From contig NZ_FUZE01000003.1 of assembly GCF_900168205.1 (NCBI RefSeq), positions 248,001 to 312,000 on the forward strand: 64,000 nucleotides of DNA. The letters run 5' to 3'. The notes under the pieces are model-generated. The model made no database searches. It was not told the DNA's origin and worked only from the letters and a program-made list of their open reading frames with translations. The DNA comes from Chryseobacterium balustinum (GTDB taxonomy: Bacteria; Bacteroidota; Bacteroidia; Flavobacteriales; Weeksellaceae). Both the position numbers and the translations under genes were made by a program. Below, piece by piece: positions 34,107 to 44,029 of this stretch (position 1 is the stretch's first letter; each line of letters opens with the position of its first letter).

Positions 34107-34180
34107 GATCCGGTAGTTCAGCTGGTTAGAATGCCGCCCTGTCACGGCGGAGGTCGCGGGTTCGAGTCCCGTCCGGATCG
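34107..34180 (+). tRNA. tRNA-Asp (GTC)
   Basis: 74 nt. Acceptor stem GATCCGG pairs with CCGGATC, discriminator G. The anticodon loop is CCGCC-CTGTCAC-GGCGG with GTC. T-arm GCGGG-TTCGAGT-CCCGT. CCA is not encoded. It is identical in sequence to the two minus-strand copies. Confidence 0.98.
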
Positions 34181-34183
34181 CAT

Positions 34184-34219
34184 AAAAGCTTTAAAACATT
34201 TTGTTTTAAAGCTTTTTTT
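34184..34219 (+). terminator. Terminator of the plus-strand tRNA-Asp
   Basis: A 14-bp perfect stem: AAAAGCTTTAAAAC (34184-34197) with GTTTTAAAGCTTTT (34203-34216), then TTT. A near-identical hairpin follows the minus-strand tRNA pair. Confidence 0.9.
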
Positions 34220-34910
34220 ATGTTCAAAATGCAATCTTAAATTGATCTTAGAAATCAGTTTGAAAGCTTTACTAAGAAGGATAAAAATTATAATTGATTG
34301 AGATCAGATCTTGCGTCTTTCAAAGTATGTTGTCATTGTTTTTGTAATGCTCCTTTTGAAGGTTATATGTTGAAGTTTGATCTTTCATCTCGCATCTGGC
34401 TTATCGTTAAGATCTTCTGCTTGATATTGAGCCTTATTTTATTAATTCTAAAAAAACAAAAAAGTAGGGTAGGAGGTGTGATTGTTTCGATCGGGAAAAT
34501 CTAAAACGAAACTATAATTAAACATCTTTTAAAGATAGGCTGAGAAGGAAATTGAATATAAAAGAAAGAGTTTTAGATGTGTAGTAATTTCTATTAAGCT
34601 GATTGCTAAAAAAGGATGCTTTCTGAATGTTATGTAAGTAGGGTTATTTTATATTCATAGACGCTTTTATGAGGCTTAAAAAAAGAGTTAGAGCAAGTCT
34701 CAATATGAACTTATTAAACTATAATGAGATGGTTGATTGTTTCAGCAGATGAAGTATTGATGCTTTGGCAGAATCATTTAATTCGGAGAAAAAACTAAGG
34801 CTAAAGCTTGAAGGTATAAAGGGCGATACTTTTCTTGTTTATGTTAGTTGGGGTCTTGTATGATTCTAAATTTTGAGACTGATTTAAATATATGCTCAAG
34901 GTATATAAAC
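34220..34910. other. Gene-free stretch between inverted tRNA units
   Basis: About 690 bases without an intact gene. Short open frames (for example 34298-34504) have no recognisable domain. The right part holds a decayed transposase fragment (34705-34863). The whole is flanked by inverted copies of the tRNA-Asp unit and looks like degraded mobile DNA. Confidence 0.6.
34705..34863 (+). pseudogene. Transposase C-terminal remnant (ISAon1-like)
   Basis: Conceptual translation reads LNYNEMVDCFSR, an in-frame stop (34750-34752), then SIDALAESFNSEKKLRLKLEGIKGDTFLVYV. This lines up with the C-terminal box of ISAon1-type DDE transposases of Bacteroidota (pattern FDNRSTNASAESFNAKIKAF..RGVR...FFLFR). 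No upstream catalytic part, terminal repeats or full frame remain. The alignment is from memory of the family and needs a search. Confidence 0.5.
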
Positions 34911-34946
34911 GAAAAAAGCTTTAAAACAAATATTTTAAAGCTTTTA
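34911..34946 (-). terminator. Terminator of the minus-strand tRNA-Asp pair
   Basis: On the minus strand AAAAGCTTTAAAA and TTTTAAAGCTTTT form a stem around TATTTG, then T residues. It differs from the plus-strand terminator only in the loop. Confidence 0.9.
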
Positions 34947-34948
34947 TG

Positions 34949-35022
34949 CGATCCGGACGGGACTCGAACCCGCGACCTCCGCCGTGACAGGGCGGCATTC
35001 TAACCAGCTGAACTACCGGATC
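34949..35022 (-). tRNA. tRNA-Asp (GTC), second copy
   Basis: The 74 nt on the minus strand are identical to the gene at 34107-34180, including the anticodon GTC and discriminator G. It is the downstream member of a tandem pair, separated by 34 bases from the third copy. Confidence 0.98.
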
Positions 35023-35056
35023 AATTTTTTTAAAGTTAAAATTGTAAAACTTTTTG

Positions 35057-35130
35057 CGATCCGGACGGGACTCGAACCCGCGACCTCCGCCGTGACAGGG
35101 CGGCATTCTAACCAGCTGAACTACCGGATC
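35057..35130 (-). tRNA. tRNA-Asp (GTC), third copy
   Basis: Identical 74-nt tRNA-Asp on the minus strand, first in the tandem pair and nearest the promoter at 35202-35173. Confidence 0.98.
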
Positions 35131-35172
35131 TTTTGCAATGCCCAGAAGAATTACCTTCCGTTATTGTGGTTG

Positions 35173-35202
35173 CAAATATATAGCTTTTTTCAATACCTGC
35201 AA
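35173..35202 (-). promoter_or_regulatory. Promoter of the minus-strand tRNA-Asp pair
   Basis: On the minus strand TTG (35202-35200, in TTTG) and TATATTTG (35180-35173) with a 19-bp spacer. The layout and downstream ACCACAATAA sequence mirror the plus-strand tRNA promoter. Confidence 0.75.
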
Positions 35203-35274
35203 ACTATAATTATTAATTTTATTAGAATTAGAGATAAATCACAGAGAATCAATCTCATTATTTTTAAATTAACC

Positions 35275-36291
35275 TTACATCAAAATATTATTGACAGGTT
35301 GCAATGCAGGTGGAAGATCCGTTTCACCAAGCATTTCCCGAAGATCGATCTCAATATTTCTTGTAATCTGCGTAATCGGAACATCGTTGGGATTTCCTTC
35401 AAAAGGATTTTCGGTACTTTCACCAATTTGCTCCAAAACCAGGAAAACCCACCCTACTAAAACACTGAAAGGGATGGTAAGCCAGATAATATGCTCCCCA
35501 AATTTCTCGATCATTTTAGAAAACTCACCCAAAAAACCAAATGGCAATAAGAAACACAGCATATTGGTAAAATATAAATTAATGCTTGTAAACTGTCTCG
35601 GATACGGAAAGTTTTTAATCCGTTCACATTTTCCCTGCTGATCATAAAGATCTTTCAGCTGATTTTCTAAAGCCACATAATTGTAATCTGAGATCAAACC
35701 ATCCTCATTAAGCTTTCTCAAATGTTCTGACTGAATGGCGAGAATTTGTGTCGCTCTGTTTTTGGTCGATAAAATATAACCCAGCTCTTTTTCAGAAAGA
35801 AAAGGTTTAAGCTCTTCCGACAAATCACTTTCCCACTCCGGAACTTTGTAATATTTCAGATATTCTTTGTAGTAACTTCTTACTTTTACATTTTCCCAGC
35901 TTTTGGTTTCTCTCAACTGAAATCTCAATGCAGTGAGCCAGGCAAAATGACGGTAAATAATTTCTTTGTGAAGTTCAGATTCTTTCAGTTTATCATTATT
36001 TCTCACAAAATCTTTCACCATAATTCCGAAAGCACGACTGCTGTTGATGATTGCTCCGTAAATCTGTCTCGCTTCCCAAGTTCTGTTGTAGGTTTGTGTA
36101 TTTTTAAATCCTGAAATAAACGCTGTAGCCGTTCCCAACAATGCAATCGGAACCCATGGAATTGCAAGCCAATTTAATTCTAAAAAATAGAAAAGAAGCG
36201 TTGGAATTATACTCAAAACGAGCATTTTGTAAATTTTAGAGCGCGTCCACGGGATGAAGTGCTGAAGTTTGTAATGAGAATTTGTATTCAT
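35275..36291 (-). CDS. Bestrophin family ion channel
   Basis: 338 residues of the bestrophin/UPF0187 family. Early features are HFIPWTRSKIYKMLVLSIIPTLLFYF and the first helices, FISGFKNTQTYNRTWEARQIYGAIINSSRAF with the conserved N-x-x-Y-x-R-W-E-A-R pattern, and the C-terminal membrane pair (about 240-295) ending FLVLEQIGESTENPFEGNPNDVPI, the bestrophin Ca2+-clasp-like acidic segment. Bacterial homologues form pentameric channels, often cation-selective. It is 16 bases downstream of the antiporter gene, so cotranscription is likely; both handle ions. Confidence 0.92.
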   Translation of the reverse strand: MNTNSHYKLQHFIPWTRSKIYKMLVLSIIPTLLFYFLELNWLAIPWVPIALLGTATAFISGFKNTQTYNRTWEARQIYGAIINSSRAFGIMVKDFVRNNDKLKESELHKEIIYRHFAWLTALRFQLRETKSWENVKVRSYYKEYLKYYKVPEWESDLSEELKPFLSEKELGYILSTKNRATQILAIQSEHLRKLNEDGLISDYNYVALENQLKDLYDQQGKCERIKNFPYPRQFTSINLYFTNMLCFLLPFGFLGEFSKMIEKFGEHIIWLTIPFSVLVGWVFLVLEQIGESTENPFEGNPNDVPITQITRNIEIDLREMLGETDLPPALQPVNNILM

Positions 36292-36307
36292 GTTCTTTTA
36301 AAATAAA

Positions 36308-37919
36308 TTAATGTCCCGCTCCTGTTATTTTCAGTTCATTTAAATCTAGCTGAAGTTCGGATTTACGGATTTCTTCATCTGAAAAAAGCTTTTCTTTTCT
36401 CATTCTGAATAATTCTTTCCTTTGAATAGCATAAATATCCAGAAGTATTTGATGATATTTTTCAATTTCCTGATGTTCTGTTTCATCGCATTCTAAAGAT
36501 TCCAGTCGTTTATTGGCAACGTGAATATCAGATTCTAAATTAGATTTATAAAAAGCAACTAGTTCATTATCATTTAATTCGGCAGTATATTTTTCATTGA
36601 CTAATTGAAGCGCTGTATTGTCTAAAATAAGCTGAATTCCTGTCTTTTGCTCTTCTTCAGGGACAAGATCATCAATTTCTTTAAGTTTAATTAATTTAAT
36701 AATAAAAGGTAAAGTCAGACCCTGAAAAACCAGCGTAATAAATATCACAACGAAGGTGATAAAAATAATAAGATCACGTTGTGGAAAAAGTGTTCCTTTA
36801 TCATCCAGATAAAACGGAATTGAAAGCGCAGTCGCCAATGAAACAACTCCTCTCATCCCTGCCCAACTGATTACAACAGGACCTTTCCAGCCCGGAGAAG
36901 GGTCTTGTCTGGCTTTTGAGCTTAACCATCTTGGAATATGCGCTGACGGAAAAACCCATAAAAATCTTAGTAAAATAATAATTAAACTTACAATTGCTCC
37001 ATATTTTATACCCTGCCAAACTGAATATTTTCCTAGAGATTCTATAATTTGAGGAAGTTCTAATCCAATTAAAACGAAAACGACAGCATTCATTACAAAA
37101 ATAAGTGTCGTCCAAACCCCAAGCATATTTAATCTTGTGCTTCCTGTCTTAAAAATCTCGTGAGAACGCCATGAAATAAACAACCCTCCCGTTACCACTG
37201 CCATTACTCCTGAAAAATGAAACTGCTCTGCCGAAAGAAATAAAATATAAGGCGTCATTACCGTTAAAGCCGCATCAATTGCCGGAGTTGTCGGTAAAAA
37301 ACGGTGAATCACGTACATAATATGTGCTCCGACAAGTCCCACAACAATTCCCATTCCTGCAACCCAAAAAAAACTGTCCGGTGGCTTCCTGCATTGAAAA
37401 AGTTCCGGTAATTACAGCAAGTAAAGCAAATTTAAAAACGATTAACGAAGAAGCATCATTTACCAAACTTTCACCCTCCAAAATCGTCATCAATCTTTTC
37501 GGAACTCCCATTCCTTTTAAAACGGTAGCTGCTGCAACTGCATCGGGAGGTGAAATAATTCCACCTAAAAGAAATCCTAACGCAAGGGTAAATCCGGGAA
37601 TAAAAGAAGAGGTAAAGTAAGCGACAATTGTTGACGTAAAAAATACCAAGCCAAAAGCCAGCAAGCCGATTGGGCGTTTCCATTTCCAAAAATCCGTCCA
37701 TGAAGTGTACCAAGCTGCTTCGTATAATAAGGGTGGTAAAAATATCAGAAATATGATTTCCGGATCTAAACCTACATGCGGAATCCCCGGAATAAAACTG
37801 ATTCCCAAACCCGCAATAACGAGAAAAATAGGATAAGCGACTTTGATACGCTGAGCCAACATTACCAGCATAAACACAGAAAACAAAAGTCCTAAGACCA
37901 ATAATATAGAATGATGCAT
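36308..37919 (-). pseudogene. CPA1 family Na+/H+ antiporter, frameshifted
   Basis: The N-terminal part (37919 down to about 37370, about 184 residues) has the CPA1 signatures SPPDAVAAATVLKGMG and LEGESLVNDASSLIVFK. The C-terminal part continues in another frame from WVAGMGIVVGLVGAHIMY through VISWAGMRGVVSLATALSIPF to a cytoplasmic tail ending near 36308. The break is a run of eight A (37366-37373, T on the coding strand). Seven would restore FFWVAGMGIVVG and a protein of about 536 residues, normal for the YjcE/NhaP group. It is a real mutation, a phase-variable tract or a sequencing error; the sequence cannot decide. Confidence 0.85.
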
Positions 37920-38034
37920 TTTATTTTTTCAGTTTGTGTAAATAATCTGAGCGAATTTATTATTTTAAATATTAATCACCTCAATACAATTATTAATTTT
38001 AAGATTTTTTTGAAAATAAAATAGTAATAATACA

Positions 38035-38066
38035 AAAAAGCAGTAAAATTTACTTTACTGCTTTTT
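38035..38066. terminator. Bidirectional hairpin upstream of the antiporter
   Basis: AAAAAGCAGTAAA (38035-38047) and TTTACTGCTTTTT (38054-38066), a 13-bp perfect stem with T/A tails. It is the second of two hairpins after the 38213 gene. Confidence 0.8.
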
Positions 38067-38128
38067 CGATTTAGACGATATTTTTACTTTTAAGAATATT
38101 CTTTTATACCTAAAAACTTTGATAATGT

Positions 38129-38165
38129 AAAAAAAAGAGGCTGCCTTTTCCCAGAAGACAGCCTC
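38129..38165 (-). terminator. Terminator of the surface protein gene at 38213
   Basis: GAGGCTG (38137-38143) pairs with CAGCCTC (38159-38165). On the minus strand the stem is followed by at least eight T. Confidence 0.85.
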
Positions 38166-38212
38166 AAAACAAATTATTCCCTCTTCATAAATCCCTATAA
38201 TACTCTACTGTA

Positions 38213-41200
38213 TTATTCTCTATTTTTTACCAAAATCCAATCCGTATACATTACAGATATCTGAGTTTCTGGTTCTGTCCATTTTATTTCATACCAATAT
38301 GTTCCGGTACTTATGGGATTTCCACCGATTTTCCCGTCCCATTTATACGTTTTATTCACATCAGAAGAGTAAATCATATGCCCATATCTATTGAAGATTG
38401 AAATTTTTAAATCTTTAAGATAAGCCAGTGCCGAATAATCTAAATTATCATTTCTGCCGTCTCCATTTGGTGTAATTGCATTCACGAGATTAGGTACTGT
38501 TATCTGAGTCTGAACCGGAGCACAATCGTTGACATCTTTTACATAGAATATATTTTTACCACGAGGAAGATTTGTAAATACATTAGAGTCTTGCCAGAAA
38601 AGCCCATCACGAGAATATTGGTAAGGAGCTGTACCACCTTCTGCAATCACTGTTGCTGTATTATTGCTAACATTTATTTTTTTAATTTTTGGAAGCGGGA
38701 AAGCGTGTACTTTCACAAACTGCTTGGTTTTACAGCCATTAAATTCCAGAATCACCCAATAATCTCCGACAGGAACATTTTGTATTACCTGCGTCGTTGC
38801 GCCTGTACTCCACAAATAAGAGGTATAATCTGGTCCTGCATCTAACGTTGTAAAAGCATCCGGGCAAATTATTTTATCTATTAAAACGCTTGATGGTTTT
38901 GGTGGAATAACGTTAAGGGTAATCTTCGCAAAACCAAAACATCCGTTAGCTGAAGTTATTTTTACATATACAAAACCATTTGGTGAAACATAGTTTGTCG
39001 CAGGAATAATTTCATTGGTTCCGTTGGTTGCATCAATCAACGTTGGATAGTATGTTCTTGTTGACGGAAAAGTGGTTGTAACGTTAGCCGCAGTTAAATC
39101 AAATGTTGCCGTAGTAGGATTGTTTTCATTAAAACATCCATTTAAAACAGCATCCATTGCCACAACTCGAGGGAAAAACTGAAGTGTAATTTTCGCATTC
39201 TCGGTACAGCCATCTGCAGTAGTTACTTTTACAAAAACTGTTGCAGGAACTATAGATGAATATGCATTGGCAGGAATGATCTCATTGATATTTGCATTAA
39301 GATCTGCCAAAGTAGGATAATAATTTTTGATTGCAGTTGCTGGTCCGCCTACATTGGCAGTTGTTAAGTCAAAAAGACCAAATCCATTGATATCACAAGC
39401 ATTTATCGTAGTATCGGTTAATACCAAAGGAACTACTGTAATATTTACTTTTACCTGTTCACAGTCTGTAAAGTTCGGATCGTTTCCACAAAATTTATAG
39501 GTGAAAGTATCGTTTATTGTTCCCGCATTGGCTGTATAGGTTAAAACACCTGTTGTTGAGTTTACTATTAAAGTACCATTCGCAGGTGGCGTAATGATTT
39601 GAACTGTACCAGGAACCGGAATTTGTGCAGAGTTTGTAAAAGCAGGCGTAATTGCAATAGGGATACCAGTCGCACAAATATTTAATGGCTTTACTGTATT
39701 TGCCAAACATGAATATACTTTGTAAGGATATGTTGTAAGGGGTACACAAGTACCTTCTGTAATTGATACAGTATAGCTTCCTCCCTGTGTTGGGGTATAT
39801 GTATTTAAATTAGCACCTGGAATAGGAGTTCCATTAAGATTCCATTGGTAATGGGTAAAACCGGCTTGTACTTCTAAAACCATTCCGGGAACACAGTCTC
39901 CTGTCGTTTTTCTGATCACAGGAACAGAATCAAATCCTGCAAAATAACCTCCGTAACCCAAATTTCCACTTCCTCCGGCAATACCAGCCGTTACTGCTTT
40001 TGTAGAAGTTACCGTAACGTTTCCAGAAATATTAGGAATAGAATAAGAAACCCAATCGGGAGTTCCTGTTACCGGAAAAGGACCTTGTGCTGCTGTTGTA
40101 GGCATATTGTTTACCAATACTGCTGCTCCAGTCTGCGTAAGAATATTCAGTTTTACAAAAAGAGGTGGATTGAAAGCTGTAGAATAAGGCATCTCCCCAA
40201 TTTTCCCTATTTCATCAATCGTTTTAGGTAAAAAACAATTTAAAGGCGGCATATAATTAAACCCTTCTGTAGCATCATTATCCTGAGTACCAGATAAAAG
40301 CTGATATACATAAACGTTTTTACTTGATTTAATATACATATTGAGATGAGATGGCCCGTTTACTATATAATTCATTGCACTTACCCGGTAATACTCACCT
40401 TCATTCAAGGTCGCTACAGGAACAGGATTATTGTTCAGTTTGATCTCTGTATTGTTCTCAGTCGCTACGATAATTGCTCCTTCAATTTCCGGAAGCAGGT
40501 TCCCCATTCCTTTGATAAGCACAAATTCATTTCCTAATCGCTCTACAGGAACCGACTGATCCATTATTATATCTTCTCCATTATAAGGAGGGGTCAATCC
40601 GAACTGTCCACGGAAATTTCCATTGGTAATAGATACCGGTTTTGTAGCTTCTATTTTAGCTCCTATGAAACCATCTTTGTTTCCGGGTTTATTGGCGTAT
40701 CCAGCAAATATATAAGATTGTCCTTTATTCAAAGTAATCGTAATTGTAGGATGAGTAAGTCCATTAAAGTTATTGTAAAACCAAGTGGTCATTTCATATC
40801 CTGAAACTTTGATCTGTGTATTGTCTTCCGTAGCTAAAATACCACAAGTGAAATTTAAAGTGTTGGTATTGTTCATGAGCGGAGCATAAACAGCGTAGAA
40901 TTTTGTTCCAATTCCTGCTTTGCCTTTCGACGTTAGAATTTCTCCATGGTTCGTTTCCGAAAATCGATAGGTTGCAAAAAATGGGAGGTCACCGTGAAGA
41001 TAAAGCCCTCTGGTTTTTACACTCATTGCATCAGATGCATTTTGCCCTAACATCATGTTTAATGGAACATCAAATGTTTGCGGGCTTCCTTTGCTGATCG
41101 TTACTGTACCTATTACAATATTATTATTGTAAATGGTAACAGGAAAAGGCACGGTACTATCGGTCGATAAAAATAAAGCTTGTTTGGGATTGCCGTTAGT

Positions 41201-41302
41201 CAGACTCCCTGCCATCGGTGCAAACCAATGGTCGGTATCTTTTTGCGCCCATATAGAAATAGAGAAAAAAGACAGTATTAGTACTAATAGTATTTTTTTC
41301 AT
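38213..41302 (-). CDS. T9SS type B sorted surface protein with IgGFc-binding-like N-terminal region
   Basis: 1029 residues. Signal peptide (1-19, ending ISIWAQ). Residues about 20-460 resemble the IgGFc-binding N-terminal domain (DTDHWFAPMAGSL, then [33 protein letters not shown] and DQSVPVERLGNEFVLIKGMG). Next are an Ig-like_CHU segment (FTHYQWNLNGTPIPGANLNTYTP), a cadherin-like stretch (GTVQIITPPANGTLIVNSTTG), two repeats of about 80 residues with INACDINGFGLFDLTTANV-type openings, and SprB-like turns. The C-terminus (about 940-1029, from [16 protein letters not shown]) is a type B T9SS sorting domain. It should be exported through T9SS to the cell surface or medium. A close paralogue lies directly upstream. 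Confidence 0.9.
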   Translation of the reverse strand: MKKILLVLILSFFSISIWAQKDTDHWFAPMAGSLTNGNPKQALFLSTDSTVPFPVTIYNNNIVIGTVTISKGSPQTFDVPLNMMLGQNASDAMSVKTRGLYLHGDLPFFATYRFSETNHGEILTSKGKAGIGTKFYAVYAPLMNNTNTLNFTCGILATEDNTQIKVSGYEMTTWFYNNFNGLTHPTITITLNKGQSYIFAGYANKPGNKDGFIGAKIEATKPVSITNGNFRGQFGLTPPYNGEDIIMDQSVPVERLGNEFVLIKGMGNLLPEIEGAIIVATENNTEIKLNNNPVPVATLNEGEYYRVSAMNYIVNGPSHLNMYIKSSKNVYVYQLLSGTQDNDATEGFNYMPPLNCFLPKTIDEIGKIGEMPYSTAFNPPLFVKLNILTQTGAAVLVNNMPTTAAQGPFPVTGTPDWVSYSIPNISGNVTVTSTKAVTAGIAGGSGNLGYGGYFAGFDSVPVIRKTTGDCVPGMVLEVQAGFTHYQWNLNGTPIPGANLNTYTPTQGGSYTVSITEGTCVPLTTYPYKVYSCLANTVKPLNICATGIPIAITPAFTNSAQIPVPGTVQIITPPANGTLIVNSTTGVLTYTANAGTINDTFTYKFCGNDPNFTDCEQVKVNITVVPLVLTDTTINACDINGFGLFDLTTANVGGPATAIKNYYPTLADLNANINEIIPANAYSSIVPATVFVKVTTADGCTENAKITLQFFPRVVAMDAVLNGCFNENNPTTATFDLTAANVTTTFPSTRTYYPTLIDATNGTNEIIPATNYVSPNGFVYVKITSANGCFGFAKITLNVIPPKPSSVLIDKIICPDAFTTLDAGPDYTSYLWSTGATTQVIQNVPVGDYWVILEFNGCKTKQFVKVHAFPLPKIKKINVSNNTATVIAEGGTAPYQYSRDGLFWQDSNVFTNLPRGKNIFYVKDVNDCAPVQTQITVPNLVNAITPNGDGRNDNLDYSALAYLKDLKISIFNRYGHMIYSSDVNKTYKWDGKIGGNPISTGTYWYEIKWTEPETQISVMYTDWILVKNRE

Positions 41303-41399
41303 AAATTATAAGATAAATTAAGCTTATCCTAACAGCAGCTTCAAAAATTTGTTGCTGTTGGCAATATTGCTATTATTAAAAGTATTGTCGTATCAAATC

Positions 41400-43748
41400 T
41401 TAGTTTGTATTTTTCAATAAAATCCAGCCTGTATATTTCACAAGGGTATTCTGCAGGTGTGGCTCTTTCCAAGAAATCTCATACCAATACGTTCCCGTAA
41501 GCATTTTTTTATTGCTAAACTTCCCGTCCCAGGTATAATTATTAAAAGCAGTTCCTTTAAAAACATTATTTCCGTATCGGTCATACACTGAAAAGGATAA
41601 ATCTTTCTTATAAGCGAGATCTGCGTAAGAAATTAAATCATTAATATGATCTCCGTTTGGAGTAATAGCGTTGATGACATTGATAATCGTCATTTCTACA
41701 CTCACTGGCTCACAGTTGAATGCATCTTTTACATAAAACCTGTTTTGCCCATTAGGAACATTGTTAAATACATTCGAAGTCTGCCAGTTGACATTGTCTT
41801 TAGAATATAGATAAGGAGCTTTTCCTCCGATTGCAGTAACTGTTACATTATTGTTTTGAACATCAATATTTTTGATAACAGGGCTTGGAGCAGCTTTCAC
41901 AGAAACTTTCTGGGTGCTAAAACATCCGTTATGCCCTAAAATAACCCAATACTCTCCAACTCCTACGTTAGATATAGATTGCGTTGTAGCTCCTGTACTC
42001 CATTCATAAGACTGGAAACCAGGTCCCGCATCCAGTGTTATTTTCTCGTCAATGCAAATTACCTGATCGGTAAGTAAAGAAGGAATCTGAGGCGGTGCTA
42101 CGACTTCAAATACTGGGGTCGTTGCTGGAGGACAGCTTCCACCCACCGATACTGTTGCAGTATAATTTCCAGACTGAGTTGGGCTGTACGTATTTGTTGT
42201 TGCACCCGGAATTGGGTTTCCATTAAAATTCCATTGATAGGTCGCATAGCTATCATCTACTTCCAAGATCATTCCCGGAATACAATTTCCATTCTTTTTG
42301 GCAATAACAGGAATTGAAGAAAAACCAGCAAAATAACCACCGTATCCCACCGCTTCATGCCCCGCTGCAATACCTGCGGTCACCGCTTTTGTAGACTGTA
42401 CCGTAATATTCCCCGTAACGCTGGATACTGAATATGATTCCCAATTCGTATTACCGGTAACAGGATATGGTCCCTGAACACCAGCTAAAACAGTTCCGTT
42501 AACCGTTACCGTTGCGCCTGCCTCGGTGATAATATTTAGTCTTACCGTAGGAGTAATGGGCGTAAAATAAGGCATCGTATTAATAAGACCTATCTCATCT
42601 ATTTTCTTAGGAAGAAAACAATTCAATGGTGGAATATAGTTGGCTCCACCCGTATTATAATAAGTTCCTGTAGTACCTCCAGACATCAATTGAAAGACAT
42701 ATATTTTCTTGGTACTTTTAATGCGCATATTATAATGTCCACTAAAATTCTGACTGATAAATGATGTAGAACCTATGCGATAAAATTGCCCTTCATTCAG
42801 GGTAGCAATTGGAGTCGTTTCATCATTTACATAGACTTGCGTATTATTTTCTGTAGCGACTACTACAGCCCCTTCCAATTCATAAGACAATGGTGCCATC
42901 CCTTTCATCACAACATATTCATCACCCAATCTTTCTACAGGGATCGATTGATCCATGTAAATATCTAGTCCGCCACCTCCATTTCCAATAGATGTATGCT
43001 GTCCTTCAAAATTTCCGTTGGTTACAGAAATCGGTTTATTGGCAACTATTTTAGCTCCGATAAAACCCGTTAAATTACCGGCAACATTTCCGTTTCCTTC
43101 GATAACGTAAGATTGTCCTTTATTCAAAGTAAAAGTCATGTTGGGATTACTAGCTCCTGTTGTTCCATTAGAAAACTGAACGGTTGGATTGTAGCCAGAT
43201 ACTGTTACCGTCGTGTTGTCTTCTGTAGCCAGAACACCCGTGGTAAAATTAAAACTAGAATTAGTAACCGATAATGGTGCATATGCTGTATAAAATTTGG
43301 TTCCGATTCCGGCTTTTCCTTTAGATGTCAGAATTTCTCCGTGCTTATCTACTGAGAATCTGAAGGTACAGAAAAATGGTTTTTCTCCTTTTACATAAAG
43401 TCCTCTGCTGGTTGTAGCAAATGCTCCCGCCTGAAGGTCTGTCATCATCATATCTTTAGCAACATTAAAGGTCTGTGGATTTCCTTTACTAATGGTCACT
43501 GTACCAATTACAATATTGTTATTATAAATCGTAACAGAAAACGGAGTCATAGCATCTGTAGACAAAAACAAAGCCTGCTGATTGGAATCTGTAAAACCAC
43601 TTTGCTTCATCGGTGCAAACCAATGCTCTGTATCTCTTTGTGAAAAAAGATTATTGCACGCAAGGAGTATAAGCAAAAAACTAAATACAACCTTCTTGAG
43701 TAACGAAGACTTATGTTTTTTCTGATGGTAAAAATTGTTGAATATCAT
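41400..43748 (-). CDS. T9SS type B sorted surface protein, shorter paralogue
   Basis: 782 residues. The start at 43748 gives a long N-terminus with a hydrophobic segment (about 18-36, [18 protein letters not shown]), so the signal peptide is present. Residues 37-480 are the same IgGFc-binding-like region as the neighbour ([14 protein letters not shown], then [20 protein letters not shown]). Then come an Ig-like_CHU segment, [20 protein letters not shown], and a type B sorting domain ([19 protein letters not shown]...GWILLKNTN). It lacks the cadherin-like and 80-residue repeats of the neighbour, which suggests duplication followed by insertion or loss. The 97-base gap to that gene holds no strong terminator. 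Confidence 0.9.
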   Translation of the reverse strand: MIFNNFYHQKKHKSSLLKKVVFSFLLILLACNNLFSQRDTEHWFAPMKQSGFTDSNQQALFLSTDAMTPFSVTIYNNNIVIGTVTISKGNPQTFNVAKDMMMTDLQAGAFATTSRGLYVKGEKPFFCTFRFSVDKHGEILTSKGKAGIGTKFYTAYAPLSVTNSSFNFTTGVLATEDNTTVTVSGYNPTVQFSNGTTGASNPNMTFTLNKGQSYVIEGNGNVAGNLTGFIGAKIVANKPISVTNGNFEGQHTSIGNGGGGLDIYMDQSIPVERLGDEYVVMKGMAPLSYELEGAVVVATENNTQVYVNDETTPIATLNEGQFYRIGSTSFISQNFSGHYNMRIKSTKKIYVFQLMSGGTTGTYYNTGGANYIPPLNCFLPKKIDEIGLINTMPYFTPITPTVRLNIITEAGATVTVNGTVLAGVQGPYPVTGNTNWESYSVSSVTGNITVQSTKAVTAGIAAGHEAVGYGGYFAGFSSIPVIAKKNGNCIPGMILEVDDSYATYQWNFNGNPIPGATTNTYSPTQSGNYTATVSVGGSCPPATTPVFEVVAPPQIPSLLTDQVICIDEKITLDAGPGFQSYEWSTGATTQSISNVGVGEYWVILGHNGCFSTQKVSVKAAPSPVIKNIDVQNNNVTVTAIGGKAPYLYSKDNVNWQTSNVFNNVPNGQNRFYVKDAFNCEPVSVEMTIINVINAITPNGDHINDLISYADLAYKKDLSFSVYDRYGNNVFKGTAFNNYTWDGKFSNKKMLTGTYWYEISWKEPHLQNTLVKYTGWILLKNTN

Positions 43749-43975
43749 TAGATAATTGTATTATAATAACAGAAGTAATACTTGCTTGATCATTATTTCT
43801 AATGTTCTTTTTTTGAATAGAATGATTAATTTAATTTTGTGAATGACATAATCTGCCAGTATACACAATCAAGTAATTGACGGTATCACTTCTGATAAGA
43901 TTAAAATAATAATGAGTAGATTTTTTTCATAGAGTCTATTTTGGGGTGATTTTTTTGATAAAGGATGTTATGAAA

Positions 43976-44019
43976 CTGCCATAACGGCGGCGCTACTACT
44001 CACCGCTTTGTTATGGCAG
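43976..44019 (-). terminator. Stable hairpin after the GEVED surface protein gene
   Basis: CTGCCATAAC (43976-43985) pairs with GTTATGGCAG (44010-44019), with an inner GCGG/CCGC. The T tract after it on the minus strand is weak (TTTCAT). The rest of the 281-base gap (43749-44029) shows nothing else. Confidence 0.6.
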
Positions 44020-44029
44020 AGACAACATA

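Noticed and set aside
34298..34504. Small protein gene between the tRNA units
   Set aside because: No recognisable domain or plausible ribosome-binding region, and it lies in decayed mobile DNA.
34921..35106. Open reading frame across the tRNA-Asp pair
   Set aside because: It is a translation of two tRNA genes, not a protein gene.
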